In this document: piece by piece, positions 26,893-33,889 of the stretch
Position numbering within the stretch: position 1 is the stretch's first letter
Layout of the letters: every line of letters starts with the position of its first letter
Source of the DNA: CAYORM01 sp964406375
GTDB taxonomy: Bacteria > Pseudomonadota > Alphaproteobacteria > DSM-16000 > Inquilinaceae
Assembly (NCBI GenBank): GCA_964406375.1
Contig: CAYORM010000008.1
Span: forward strand, 14,119 to 78,118
DNA: 64,000 nt
Direction of reading: 5' to 3'
The notes under the pieces: model-generated
The model's database searches: none
Told to the model about the DNA's origin: nothing
What the model saw: the letters and a program-made list of their open reading frames with translations, nothing else
Position numbers and translations under genes: made by a program

Positions 26893-26922
26893 CTGTAACG
26901 TTTAAGTCGCCCCGCCTGTCAA
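26893..26922 (-). promoter_or_regulatory. hyuA promoter with operator copy 2 over the -10 region
   Basis: On the minus strand TTGACA (26922-26917) is followed, after about 18 bp, by TTACAG inside the operator. The operator CTGTAACGTTTAAG (plus-strand reading, 26893-26906) therefore covers the -10 box, and binding would block RNA polymerase. It is identical to copy 3 at 26961 and differs from copy 1 at 15671 by one base in 14. Confidence 0.65.
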
Positions 26923-26960
26923 TCGCGGCGTGCAGGCGGAGCATCACCGGGCTGGCACTT

Positions 26961-26974
26961 CTGTAACGTTTAAG
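26961..26974. promoter_or_regulatory. operator copy 3, before the RraA-like gene
   Basis: CTGTAACGTTTAAG, an exact copy of the 26893 site, 68 bp away centre to centre and 60 bp before the RraA start. The pair could bind one tetramer with a DNA loop and control both divergent units. Confidence 0.65.
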
Positions 26975-27033
26975 TTAGCGTGCCTCATGGTCCCCCGGCG
27001 GAGCTGCCGGGCCCGAGAGATAAGGAGAGAGGG

Positions 27034-27720
27034 ATGAGCAGCGCCGTCACGCCCCTGTTCGGCCGCCTGTCGGCAGAGACGATCAAGCAGACGCTCTATT
27101 CGGCGGTGCTGTCGGACGTGATGGACGAGTTCGGGTTGACGCGGCAGGCGATGCGCCCCTTCGTCCGACCGCTCGATGAAGGCTCGGTGCTGTTCGGCCG
27201 GGTCCGCACCGGGCTCTACATGCCGACCTATGGGGTGCGGCCCGACGAAAACCCCTACGAGGTCGAGATTGCCCTCGTCGATGATCTGAAGCCCGGCGAT
27301 GTGGCCGTGCTCGCCTGCAACGGCCCGACCGATCGTATCGCCCCCTGGGGCGAGCTGCTCAGCACCGCCTCGTCCTGTCGCGGTGCCGAGGGTTGCGTGA
27401 CCGACGGGCTCGTCCGCGACGTCCGCAAGATCCGCGCCATGGGCTTTCCGGTCTTCCATGGCGGTATCGGCCCGCTCGACAGCCGAGGCCGCGGCAAGAT
27501 GATGGACATGGACGTCACGGTGCATTGCGGCGGGGTTGAAACCGGCCCCGGCGACTATGTCTTCGGCGATGTCGACGGCGTCGTGATCATCCCCGGCGAT
27601 GTCGCCGAGGAGGTGCTGCACCGCGCGCTCGACAAGGTGACGGCCGAGAATCGGACCCGCGAAGAGCTGCTCCAGGGCAGCCTGCTGCGCGACGTCTACG
27701 AACGCTACGGCGTCCTTTGA
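27034..27720 (+). CDS. RraA-family protein (HMG aldolase/oxaloacetate decarboxylase-like)
   Basis: A 228-residue RraA-family protein. The metal- and pyruvate-binding pattern is visible: WGELLSTASSCRGAEGCVTDGLVRDVRKI, with the Gly-x20-Arg-Asp signature of the 4-hydroxy-4-methyl-2-oxoglutarate aldolase/oxaloacetate decarboxylase branch. This favours an enzyme over an RNase E inhibitor. AAGGAGAGAGG precedes ATG 27034. It shares a regulatory region with the divergent hyuA operon and probably cleaves or decarboxylates a keto acid formed there. Confidence 0.87.
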   Translation: MSSAVTPLFGRLSAETIKQTLYSAVLSDVMDEFGLTRQAMRPFVRPLDEGSVLFGRVRTGLYMPTYGVRPDENPYEVEIALVDDLKPGDVAVLACNGPTDRIAPWGELLSTASSCRGAEGCVTDGLVRDVRKIRAMGFPVFHGGIGPLDSRGRGKMMDMDVTVHCGGVETGPGDYVFGDVDGVVIIPGDVAEEVLHRALDKVTAENRTREELLQGSLLRDVYERYGVL

Positions 27721-27844
27721 GCGGCGGCAGCGGGGCGCGCGAGGCCCGGCCGCTCGCCCCGCACCATCGCTGACGGCCGCGGGTCGCGCCCGCCCCGGAA
27801 CGCCCGGCCGCCCCTCCGGCTTGTGCGGGTCGGGAGGTGCTGCC

Positions 27845-28600
27845 ATGCGGATGACGGCCTGGAGCGGATGGGGCACGGTGCTCGGCTTTGCGCTTGGCGG
27901 CTTCTTCGACGGCATCCTGCTCCATCAGATCCTCCAATGGCATCACCTCCTGAGTCTGGTGCCGGGCCTCGACGATCTGCGCCTACAGATCCTCTGGGAC
28001 GGATACTTCCACGCGCTGATGTATCTGCTCGCCGCCGCCGGGATCTGGGGGCTGTGGCGGGCTGGCCGGTGCGCCCCTGACGCACGGGGACGGACGCTTG
28101 TCGGCGCCGTCGCGATCGGCTTCGGGCTGTGGCACGTGGCGGATGCGGTGCTGTCGCACTGGATCCTCGGAATCCATCGCATCAGACCCGACAGCCCCGC
28201 ACCGCTGGCCTGGGATCTCCTCTGGCTGGCCGGCTTCGGCCTGGTGCCGGTCCTTCTCGGCTGGCTGCTTCTTTGCGGCGGAGGCCCGCGGGTCCCGCGA
28301 CGTCCGGCCGGCGCCCTCCTGCTCCTGACCGCGGTCACGGGGGGAAGCGCCGCCTGGTCCTTCGGCGGCCTGGCCGACCAGCCCTTCACAACCGTTGTCT
28401 TTCGTCCCGGCATCCCGGCGGCGGAGGTCGTCGCCGCCGTCGCCTCCGCCGAGGCGCGGCTCGTCTGGGCGGATGGCGCGATGGCCGTGGTGGTAGTGGA
28501 TGTCGCACCCGAGCGGCGATGGGCGTTCTACGGCCACGGCGCCCTGCTCGTCAGTGGCACCGCCCTGCCGGCGGGCTGCTTCGCCTGGAGTAGGGTTTGA
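27845..28600 (+). CDS. DUF2243 membrane protein
   Basis: A 251-residue membrane protein with about five hydrophobic segments. The N-terminal region (GFALGGFFDGILLHQILQWHH, residues about 12-32) and the conserved GLWHVADAVLSHWILGIH near 98 are hallmarks of DUF2243, whose function is unknown. His, Trp and Asp in the first segments could bind metal or haem. The C-terminal third is soluble and not conserved to my knowledge. GGGAGGTG precedes ATG 27845. It follows the RraA-like gene by 124 bp but has no obvious functional link. Confidence 0.8.
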   Translation: MRMTAWSGWGTVLGFALGGFFDGILLHQILQWHHLLSLVPGLDDLRLQILWDGYFHALMYLLAAAGIWGLWRAGRCAPDARGRTLVGAVAIGFGLWHVADAVLSHWILGIHRIRPDSPAPLAWDLLWLAGFGLVPVLLGWLLLCGGGPRVPRRPAGALLLLTAVTGGSAAWSFGGLADQPFTTVVFRPGIPAAEVVAAVASAEARLVWADGAMAVVVVDVAPERRWAFYGHGALLVSGTALPAGCFAWSRV

Positions 28601-28715
28601 GCGAAACGACTGGCCGATCACCGAAGAAATTCAGTGGACCATCACCCCTCAGATCCGAGGAACCGGGCGTCACGACCACGTGTTGACCCGGCATTCTCTG
28701 ATCCAGGAGGACAGC

Positions 28716-29746
28716 ATGCGTAAGGTTTTGCTCTCCGCTGTCGCCGCGACCGCCCTTTTCGGCGCGTCGGCGATGGCGCAGGATACCGCCGTTACCTACG
28801 ATGTGACCGGCTCGACTGTTGTGTCGTCGAGCGGGGCGACCGTGGGCACGGTCTCCGAGGTGGTAGTCAATCCCGCCGACAATTCGGTGGATGGCTATGT
28901 CATCTCTGCCCCGGCCGGCGCGGTCTTCGTCCCTGCGACGGCGGTCAGCAGCAATGCCCAGGGCACGCTGGTCGTCAATCTGTCGGACGCGGAGATCACC
29001 GCACTGACCCCCTATGAGGCGGATCGGCAGGGTCTCACCACGACGATCTCGCCCGGCGACGATGTGACGGAACGGGCCGAGGATGCGCCCGAGACGGCGA
29101 TTGGCGATGCAGCGGGCAGCGACCCGGTTGACGGATCGGCCGAGGAAGGCGCGCCTGACGAGGGTGGAGCCATCGATGAAGGGGCCGGCGGGCCGGTCGA
29201 TGAGGGCGAGGTGATCGACGAGGGTGCCGGTGTCGATGACGGGACCGGTGTCGATGACGGCACAGGTGTCGATGACGGCACAGGTGTCGACGACGGGACA
29301 GGTGTCGACGACGGGACCGGCGTAGATGACGGCACGGGTGTCGATGACGGGACCGGTGTCGATGACGGGACCGGTGTCGATGACGGGACCGGCGTTGGTG
29401 ACGGGACCGGTGTCGATGACGGGACCGGCGTTGATGAGGGGACCGGTGCCCCGCCCGATGGTGGCGAGGGTGGCGAGGACGGCACCTCCGGTGGCGNNNN
29501 NNNNNNNNNNNNNNNNNNNNNNNNNNNNNNNNNNNNNNNNNNNNNNNNNNNNNNNNNNNNNNNNNNNNNNNNNNNNNNNNNNNNNNNNNNNNNNNNACCG
29601 GTGCCCCGCCCGATGGTGGCGAGGGTGGCGAGGACGGCACCTCCGGTGGCGGTGCGGATGGTGGTGTCGGCGACGGCGCTGACGGTGGCGCCGATGGCGG
29701 TGACACCTCGGACGCACCGGATGGTGGCGCAGGCGGCGCGAACTGA
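28716..29746 (+). CDS. exported PRC-barrel protein with Asp-Gly-Thr repeats (interrupted by assembly gap)
   Basis: The N-terminus is a signal peptide (cleavage after ASAMAQ, residue about 22), then a PRC-barrel domain (residues about 27-105: GATVGTVSEVVVNPADNSVDG and later strands). An acidic region follows, then twelve hexapeptides of the form GVDDGT and a Gly/Asp-rich tail. AGGAGGA precedes ATG 28716. The gap of 100 N breaks the frame artificially: the sequence after it, read from ACC 29597, continues the same repeat style to TGA 29744-29746. The Asp spacing suggests calcium binding outside the cytoplasm; function is unknown. Confidence 0.75.
29229..29444 (+). repeat. 12 tandem 18-bp units encoding GVDDGT
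   Basis: Twelve exact 18-bp periods. The consensus unit is GGTGTCGATGACGGGACC. Nine units encode GVDDGT, then one GVGDGT, one GVDDGT, one GVDEGT. Synonymous changes vary among units, so the array is kept for its peptide, yet some neighbours are identical, as expected from slippage. It is coding, not a CRISPR. Confidence 0.95.
29442..29651 (+). repeat. 55-bp direct repeat abutting both sides of the gap
   Basis: Bases 29442-29496 and 29597-29651 are identical over 55 bp and end or begin exactly at the N-run. This is what two overlapping contig ends look like. Merging them gives an in-frame gene of 291 codons plus stop. A genuine longer repeat array inside the gap is the alternative. Confidence 0.85.
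29497..29596. other. assembly gap (100 N)
   Basis: Exactly 100 unknown bases, a customary placeholder for a gap of unknown size, inside the repetitive part of the PRC-barrel gene. Confidence 1.
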
Positions 29747-29768
29747 GCCGACCGCCCCGTAGTTCCAG

Positions 29769-29795
29769 ACGGCCCGCCCTCCAGGGGCGGGCCGT
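29769..29795. terminator. intrinsic terminator between convergent genes
   Basis: ACGGCCCGCCC pairs with GGGCGGGCCGT around a TCCAG loop and is followed by TTTCC. It lies between the PRC-barrel gene and the end of the pseudouridine kinase gene. Confidence 0.8.
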
Positions 29796-29802
29796 TTCCG
29801 TG

Positions 29803-30714
29803 TCAGCTGCCGCCAGAGGCCGCCGTCACGGTAGGGCCGAGAGCTGGCCGGCCCCCGAGGATGCCGACCGCGCTGGCCCCGGCCGCCGCCGCGCGGGCGA
29901 GGCAGGCATCGAGCGGCGCGCCCGCCAGACGGGCACACAGGAAGCCCGCGAGAAACGCATCCCCCGCGCCGGTGGCATCGACCGTGACGACCGGCGCCGG
30001 CGCCACACGATGGCACGTCCCGTCCCGGGTCACGAGCTCCGCCCCCGCCGCGCCGCGTTTGATCACCACCACCTCATAGGAGGCGGCCAAGATCCCGCCC
30101 TGACACTCCGATGGCGCGCCGCCGGTGAGCAGCTCGGCCTCATCGGCGTTGGGGAAGCAGAAGGCCGCGCCCTCCGACCAGTCGAGGAAGGCCGCCGGCC
30201 CGACTTCGGAGAGGAACCCCGCCGAGCCTGGATCGACCGATATCGGAATGCCGAGCGCGCGGGCCCGCGCAGCGAGGCGGTGGACGGCCGCGCGCGCTTC
30301 AGTCTCGAAAAACGCATAGCCCGACAGGTGGAGCAGGCGGACGCCGTCGAGCAGCCGGTCGGGAAGGTCGGCGGCGTTGAGCGCGGCATTCGCGCCGCGA
30401 TCGGTCAGGAAGCTCCGCTCGCCATCGGGGCCCACCAGCACGACGATGGTGCCGGTCGGCCGCTCCGCGTCGCCGGACAGAACGGCCTCAACCCCCGCTG
30501 CGGCGAAGATCGCCTGCTGGCGGGTGAGATCCGCCGCACCGACTCGCGCGGCGAGCCGGACCCGCCCGCCGAGCGCGGCGATCCAGCAGGCCTGATTGGC
30601 GGCCGATCCGCCGGGTTGCCGGCGGATCTCGGCACGCCGGTCGGTGCCCCGGCGCAAGGCGCCTTCCGGCCGCACCAGGATGTCGTCGATGACATCGCCG
30701 ACGACGAGGATCAC
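29803..30714 (-). CDS. psuK: PfkB-family kinase, probable pseudouridine kinase
   Basis: A 303-residue PfkB/ribokinase-family sugar kinase. The N-terminal motif RRQPGGSAANQACWIAALGG and the C-terminal anion-hole/catalytic motif VTVDATGAGDAFLAGF, with the catalytic Asp, are both present. The start GTG 30714 overlaps the stop of the psuG gene, and this pairing identifies it as pseudouridine kinase (pseudouridine to its 5'-phosphate). No nucleoside transporter is next to the pair. Without the neighbour, the substrate could only be called a sugar or nucleoside. Confidence 0.82.
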   Translation of the reverse strand: MILVVGDVIDDILVRPEGALRRGTDRRAEIRRQPGGSAANQACWIAALGGRVRLAARVGAADLTRQQAIFAAAGVEAVLSGDAERPTGTIVVLVGPDGERSFLTDRGANAALNAADLPDRLLDGVRLLHLSGYAFFETEARAAVHRLAARARALGIPISVDPGSAGFLSEVGPAAFLDWSEGAAFCFPNADEAELLTGGAPSECQGGILAASYEVVVIKRGAAGAELVTRDGTCHRVAPAPVVTVDATGAGDAFLAGFLCARLAGAPLDACLARAAAAGASAVGILGGRPALGPTVTAASGGS

Positions 30715-31664
30715 GCCCGACGGCGCTCCGCCAGCGCCACCGCGATCTCTGCGGCGAGCCGCGCATTGGACAGGACGAGCGCCTGATTGGCTCGGAGGGT
30801 CCGCCCGCCTGTCGCCTCGACCAGCCGCGCGAGAAGGAACGGCGTCGCCGCCTGACCGGTGATGCCACGCGCCTCGGCCTCGCCGCAGGCGGCAATGATC
30901 GCCGCCTCGATCTCGGCGCCGGGCAGCGCCTCGGCCTCGGGGACGGGATTGCAGATGAGCATGCCGCAGGACAGGCCGAGCCGTCGCTGCATCTCGATCA
31001 CGGCGGCGATCTCCGCCGGGCTGTCGAAGGCATGATCGAGACGCTGGCCGCTGTCGCGGGCGAAGAAGGCGGGAAAGGCGCGGGTGCGGTAGCCGATCAC
31101 CGGCACGCCGCGGGTCTCGAGGTATTCCAGCGTCTTCGGGATGTCGAGGATCGACTTCACCCCGGCGCTGACGACGGCGACCGGCACCTCTGCCAGTTCC
31201 TGCAGATCGGCGGAGATGTCGAAGCTCTCGGTCGCCCCGCGGTGGACGCCGCCGGTGCCGCCGGTCGCAAAGACGGAGATGCCGGCCAGAGCGGCGATCC
31301 GCATCGTCGCGGCGACCGTCGTGCCGGCCGTGGCGCCGGCGACCAGAAGCGGCGCCAGATCGCGCCGCGAGGCCTTGGCGACCGACCGCCCCGCCTGCGC
31401 CGCCTCAGCGAGTCGCCGCAGGGACCCCTCGTCGAGACCTGCACGCAGCCGGCCGTCCATGACAGCGATCGTCGCCGGCACGGCACCACTCCCGCGCACC
31501 GCCGCCTCGAGCGACTGAGCCGTCTCGAGATTCGCCGGAAACGGCATGCCATGGGTGATGATGGTGGATTCGAGTGCCACCACCGCCCGCCCCTCCGCCA
31601 GCGCCGCCCGCACCTCGGGAGCGACATCGACGGGTGCATCCACGGCCGTGCGTGACGGTGTCAT
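30711..31664 (-). CDS. psuG: pseudouridine-5'-phosphate glycosidase
   Basis: A 317-residue C-glycosidase that splits pseudouridine 5'-phosphate into uracil and ribose 5-phosphate. Family sequences are unmistakable: VALESTIITHGMPFP near residue 30, VFATGGTGGVHRGA near 130 and VSAGVKSILDIPKTLEYLET near 165, with the Schiff-base Lys in that last segment. It is coupled to the kinase gene by a 4-bp overlap. A hairpin at 31690-31715 separates it from the riboswitch-controlled gene upstream. Confidence 0.95.
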   Translation of the reverse strand: MTPSRTAVDAPVDVAPEVRAALAEGRAVVALESTIITHGMPFPANLETAQSLEAAVRGSGAVPATIAVMDGRLRAGLDEGSLRRLAEAAQAGRSVAKASRRDLAPLLVAGATAGTTVAATMRIAALAGISVFATGGTGGVHRGATESFDISADLQELAEVPVAVVSAGVKSILDIPKTLEYLETRGVPVIGYRTRAFPAFFARDSGQRLDHAFDSPAEIAAVIEMQRRLGLSCGMLICNPVPEAEALPGAEIEAAIIAACGEAEARGITGQAATPFLLARLVEATGGRTLRANQALVLSNARLAAEIAVALAERRRA

Positions 31665-31689
31665 CGGACCAGCGCGCGGTCGGATCGGA

Positions 31690-31715
31690 GGGCGCCGCGG
31701 CCAGGCGCGGCGCCC
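31690..31715 (-). terminator. GC-rich hairpin downstream of the PCuAC-like gene
   Basis: GGGCGCCGCG pairs perfectly with CGCGGCGCCC around a 6-nt loop, starting 10 bp past the stop codon of the PCuAC-like gene. There is no U-run on the minus strand, so psuGK might still be read through. Confidence 0.5.
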
Positions 31716-31724
31716 CGGCCCCGA

Positions 31725-32210
31725 TCAGACGGAGGGCTCGTGCTCGTGATCGCCGTGCTCCTCGATCTCGACCTCGACCGTGAGCGTGCCCGCGGTCTCG
31801 AATTCGAGGGTCAGGTCGAAATGCTCGCCGGCCACGAGATGACGCTTCACATCGTTGAGCACAATGTGAATGCCGCCCGGCTGGAAGGTGATCGACTGCC
31901 CCGGTGCGACCTGCACCGCGGCCACCTCCCGCACCACGACCGAACCGTCGGCATCCAGCACCGTGGCCTGGAACACGCCGTCCTGGCTGAAATCGGTACG
32001 CGCGGCCACGAGGCGGTCGGCCGCCTCGCCGACATTCTCGACCGTGAGATAGACCTCGACGGCATGCGCCATTGCCGCCGTCTCCTCGGTCCAGGCATGG
32101 CTGACCCGGATATCGCCAGCCGCCACGATCTCGCCCGCGTGATGCGCCAGCACCGGTGTCGCCGCGAGGAGCGCCGCGACCGCGCCCCCCAGCCAATGAC
32201 TCGTCTTCAT
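31725..32210 (-). CDS. PCuAC-like periplasmic metallochaperone with altered metal site
   Basis: A 161-residue exported protein of the PCuAC (DUF461) fold. A signal peptide ends near PVLA, leaving a mature chain that begins HHAGE. The domain runs from IRVSHAWTEE to LTLEFETAGTLTVEVEIEE. Family copper chaperones use a His, Met, His, Met set. Here the first His is replaced around FQATV, both Met by Val (VVVREV and HIVLND), and only the His in GGIHIV remains. The C-terminus adds HGDHEHE. AAAGGAG precedes ATG 32210. A cobalamin riboswitch directly upstream makes a cobalt-related role likely; copper is not excluded. Confidence 0.85.
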   Translation of the reverse strand: MKTSHWLGGAVAALLAATPVLAHHAGEIVAAGDIRVSHAWTEETAAMAHAVEVYLTVENVGEAADRLVAARTDFSQDGVFQATVLDADGSVVVREVAAVQVAPGQSITFQPGGIHIVLNDVKRHLVAGEHFDLTLEFETAGTLTVEVEIEEHGDHEHEPSV

Positions 32211-32256
32211 GAACGTCACTCCTTTCGAGGCCCGCCGCCTCATGGACCGCACGCTG

Positions 32257-32424
32257 GCGCCGGCCGGTCTCCTGGCTCGTGGGTCCCCGTCCGCTGGTGC
32301 CGCCGGCCTTCCCGGATCGAAAGACCCAGTGGCCGGCGGCGGACTCGCCACTCACAGTTGCGGGGGCAGCGCCGGTCTCGCACCGGCTTCCCGTTGGGCC
32401 CCGAGGGGCACCGTCGCCACGTTC
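32257..32424 (-). ncRNA. cobalamin riboswitch
   Basis: Read on the minus strand, conserved elements appear in order: GGTGCCCC, GGGAAGCCGGTG, GCTGCCCCCGCAACTGT, GCCACTGG, CGGGAAGGC, and the B12 box AGCCAGGAGACCGGCC. Elements and spacing match the class of adenosyl- or methylcobalamin-sensing leaders that repress genes for B12 synthesis or for cobalt/B12 uptake. The B12 box ends about 47 nt before ATG 32210 of the PCuAC-like gene. No U-run follows, so control of ribosome access is more likely than termination. Confidence 0.95.
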
Positions 32425-32463
32425 ACTCTATCCGGGAAAGCGGCGGGCGGGGCAAGGGGGACG

Positions 32464-33651
32464 TCAGGCGGGCAGCGGCTCCGGTTGGGGAACGAACGCG
32501 CCGGGATAAAGGCAGCGCATGATTGCCTCGACGAAATAGTAATCGCCGAACATCGTGGCGCTGTCCGTGCCGTCATTGTGGGGCTTGGAGTAGCAGCCAT
32601 GCATCAAAAGCCCGCGATGCTGCGGATCCCGCGCTAGATGGTTGCGCGCGAGGCCGAGCAGCAGGTCGAGCCCGCGACGGTGCCAGCGCTCACGCGCCGC
32701 CGGATCGGGATGCAGCGCGCCGAGATCGAGCAGCGCTGCCGCCATGATCGCCCCCGCCGCCGAATCGAGCGTCGGCTGCGGCGACGGATCGGAAAAGTCC
32801 CAGGGCGGGCAGTCGGCATCGCCGAGCTGGGCGAGCCAGCGCTCGGCGAGGCGCTCGGCCAGGTCGAGATGGCGCCGGCGCCCCGTCGCCCGGGCGGTGG
32901 CCGCGTAGCCGAGCACCGCCCAGCCGGCACCGCGCGACCAGGAGGAGGTGTCGGCATAGCCCTGGAAGGTGAAGCGGCGGGTCGGCGCGCCGGTGATCGT
33001 ATCGTACTCGACCGCGTGGAACAGCGTGTCGTCCGGCCGGATGAAGGCCGTCTCGGTCATCAGCGCATGGGCCTCACCGGCGAGACGGAAGCTCGCATCC
33101 CGCGCCTGCTCTGCCGCCCAGTAAAGGAGCGGCAGGTTCGCCATGGTGTCGATCGCCGAGCTCGCCCGGCCGCGCGCATCATCATGCGGCCCCCAGGCCG
33201 AGACATAGGCGCCGCCTTGGGTGGTGACCAGCCGCGCCCGCAGCCGGTCCGCCGCCCGCAGCGCGACCTCGGCATGGCGCGCATCGCCGGTCATCCGGTG
33301 GAAGGGGACGGCGGAGCTCCAGAAGATGAAGCCGATATCGTGCGTGTTCGGATCGTCGGCCCGCTGCGCCACGAGCCGCATCCGCTCGGTTGCCCAGGCG
33401 GCGAAGCGTGCATCGCCCGTATGGTGGTGCGCAGCGAGCAGCAGCCCCACCCAGAAGCCGCAGAACCAGTTGCCGTGGCTCCAGGCGGCGCCGTCATAGC
33501 CGGCCGAGCGCGAGGCCAGCATCGTCCGCCACGCCCCGTCCGGGCCGGTCACGTAGGGGAAGGCGACCCCGAGGGTCGGCTCATCGGCCGCGAGCTTCTC
33601 GGCGGCGAGATCGAGCACCTCGCGGAGCGCCGCGCTGTCCTCACCGGTCAT
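32464..33651 (-). CDS. glycoside hydrolase family 88 (unsaturated glucuronyl/rhamnogalacturonyl hydrolase)
   Basis: A 395-residue (alpha/alpha)6-barrel hydrolase acting on the unsaturated uronic acid left by polysaccharide lyases. Family segments: THDIGFIFW (with an active-site Asp), SSAIDTMANLPLLYWAA (second catalytic-type Asp), YADTSSWSRGAGWAVLGYA and TDSATMFGDYYFVEAI. No signal peptide is seen, so it works in the cytoplasm on imported oligosaccharides. Divergent from the CoA-transferase operon; an operator-like site lies 25 bp before its start. Confidence 0.88.
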   Translation of the reverse strand: MTGEDSAALREVLDLAAEKLAADEPTLGVAFPYVTGPDGAWRTMLASRSAGYDGAAWSHGNWFCGFWVGLLLAAHHHTGDARFAAWATERMRLVAQRADDPNTHDIGFIFWSSAVPFHRMTGDARHAEVALRAADRLRARLVTTQGGAYVSAWGPHDDARGRASSAIDTMANLPLLYWAAEQARDASFRLAGEAHALMTETAFIRPDDTLFHAVEYDTITGAPTRRFTFQGYADTSSWSRGAGWAVLGYAATARATGRRRHLDLAERLAERWLAQLGDADCPPWDFSDPSPQPTLDSAAGAIMAAALLDLGALHPDPAARERWHRRGLDLLLGLARNHLARDPQHRGLLMHGCYSKPHNDGTDSATMFGDYYFVEAIMRCLYPGAFVPQPEPLPA

Positions 33652-33675
33652 GGAGCATCCTCCCGTTCCGCATGT

Positions 33676-33689
33676 CTAATCGTTTTGTG
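33676..33689. promoter_or_regulatory. LacI-type operator-like site, GH88 side
   Basis: CTAATCGTTTTGTG shares the 10-bp core AATCGTTTTG with the site at 33861-33870 and has a central CG. It lies 25 bp upstream of the GH88 start, where a repressor would block that gene. Confidence 0.45.
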
Positions 33690-33856
33690 AAACCTGCCAA
33701 CCCTGAGCGGCCCGGCCCTGAACCGTCCAGCTCACGGCGGCGGCCGGCCGGTCGACTGTGCGCATCACCGCTGGCCGGCGGCCGCGTCACATTCCCACGC
33801 CGGTGGCAGCGGCGCAACGGATTGACAGCAGCCGGCACGGCATGGCACTGCTATTT

Positions 33857-33872
33857 GTCAAATCGTTTTGAC
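33857..33872. promoter_or_regulatory. LacI-type operator, CoA-transferase side
   Basis: GTCAAATCGTTTTGAC is an almost perfect CG-centred palindrome (one mismatched pair), 17 bp before the CoA-transferase start. With the 33676 site it brackets the divergent promoter region. The LacI gene at the end of the same operon is the natural candidate to bind it. Confidence 0.6.
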
Positions 33873-33889
33873 TATAGCAAGCCATCCCC

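Noticed and set aside
26950..26965. Sigma54 promoter (TGGCAC element) before the RraA-like gene
   Set aside because: The required TTGC element at fixed spacing is missing, and no enhancer-binding protein is nearby.
28669..28695. EcfG-type general stress promoter before the PRC-barrel gene
   Set aside because: GGAAC is present but the second element reads CGTG at 15 bp rather than CGTT at 16-17 bp. A similar partial match lies before the HlyU-like gene.
29229..29444. CRISPR array
   Set aside because: The units are contiguous 18-bp coding repeats without spacers, in frame within a signal-peptide-bearing gene.
29597..29762. Continuation of the PRC-barrel frame to a stop at 29762
   Set aside because: This reading arises only from the 100-N frame shift. 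The frame ending at 29746 repeats the pre-gap peptide exactly.
33822..33856. Sigma70 promoter TTGACA at 33822 for the CoA-transferase operon
   Set aside because: No acceptable -10 box lies 15-19 bp downstream; the nearest AT-rich hexamer is over 20 bp away.
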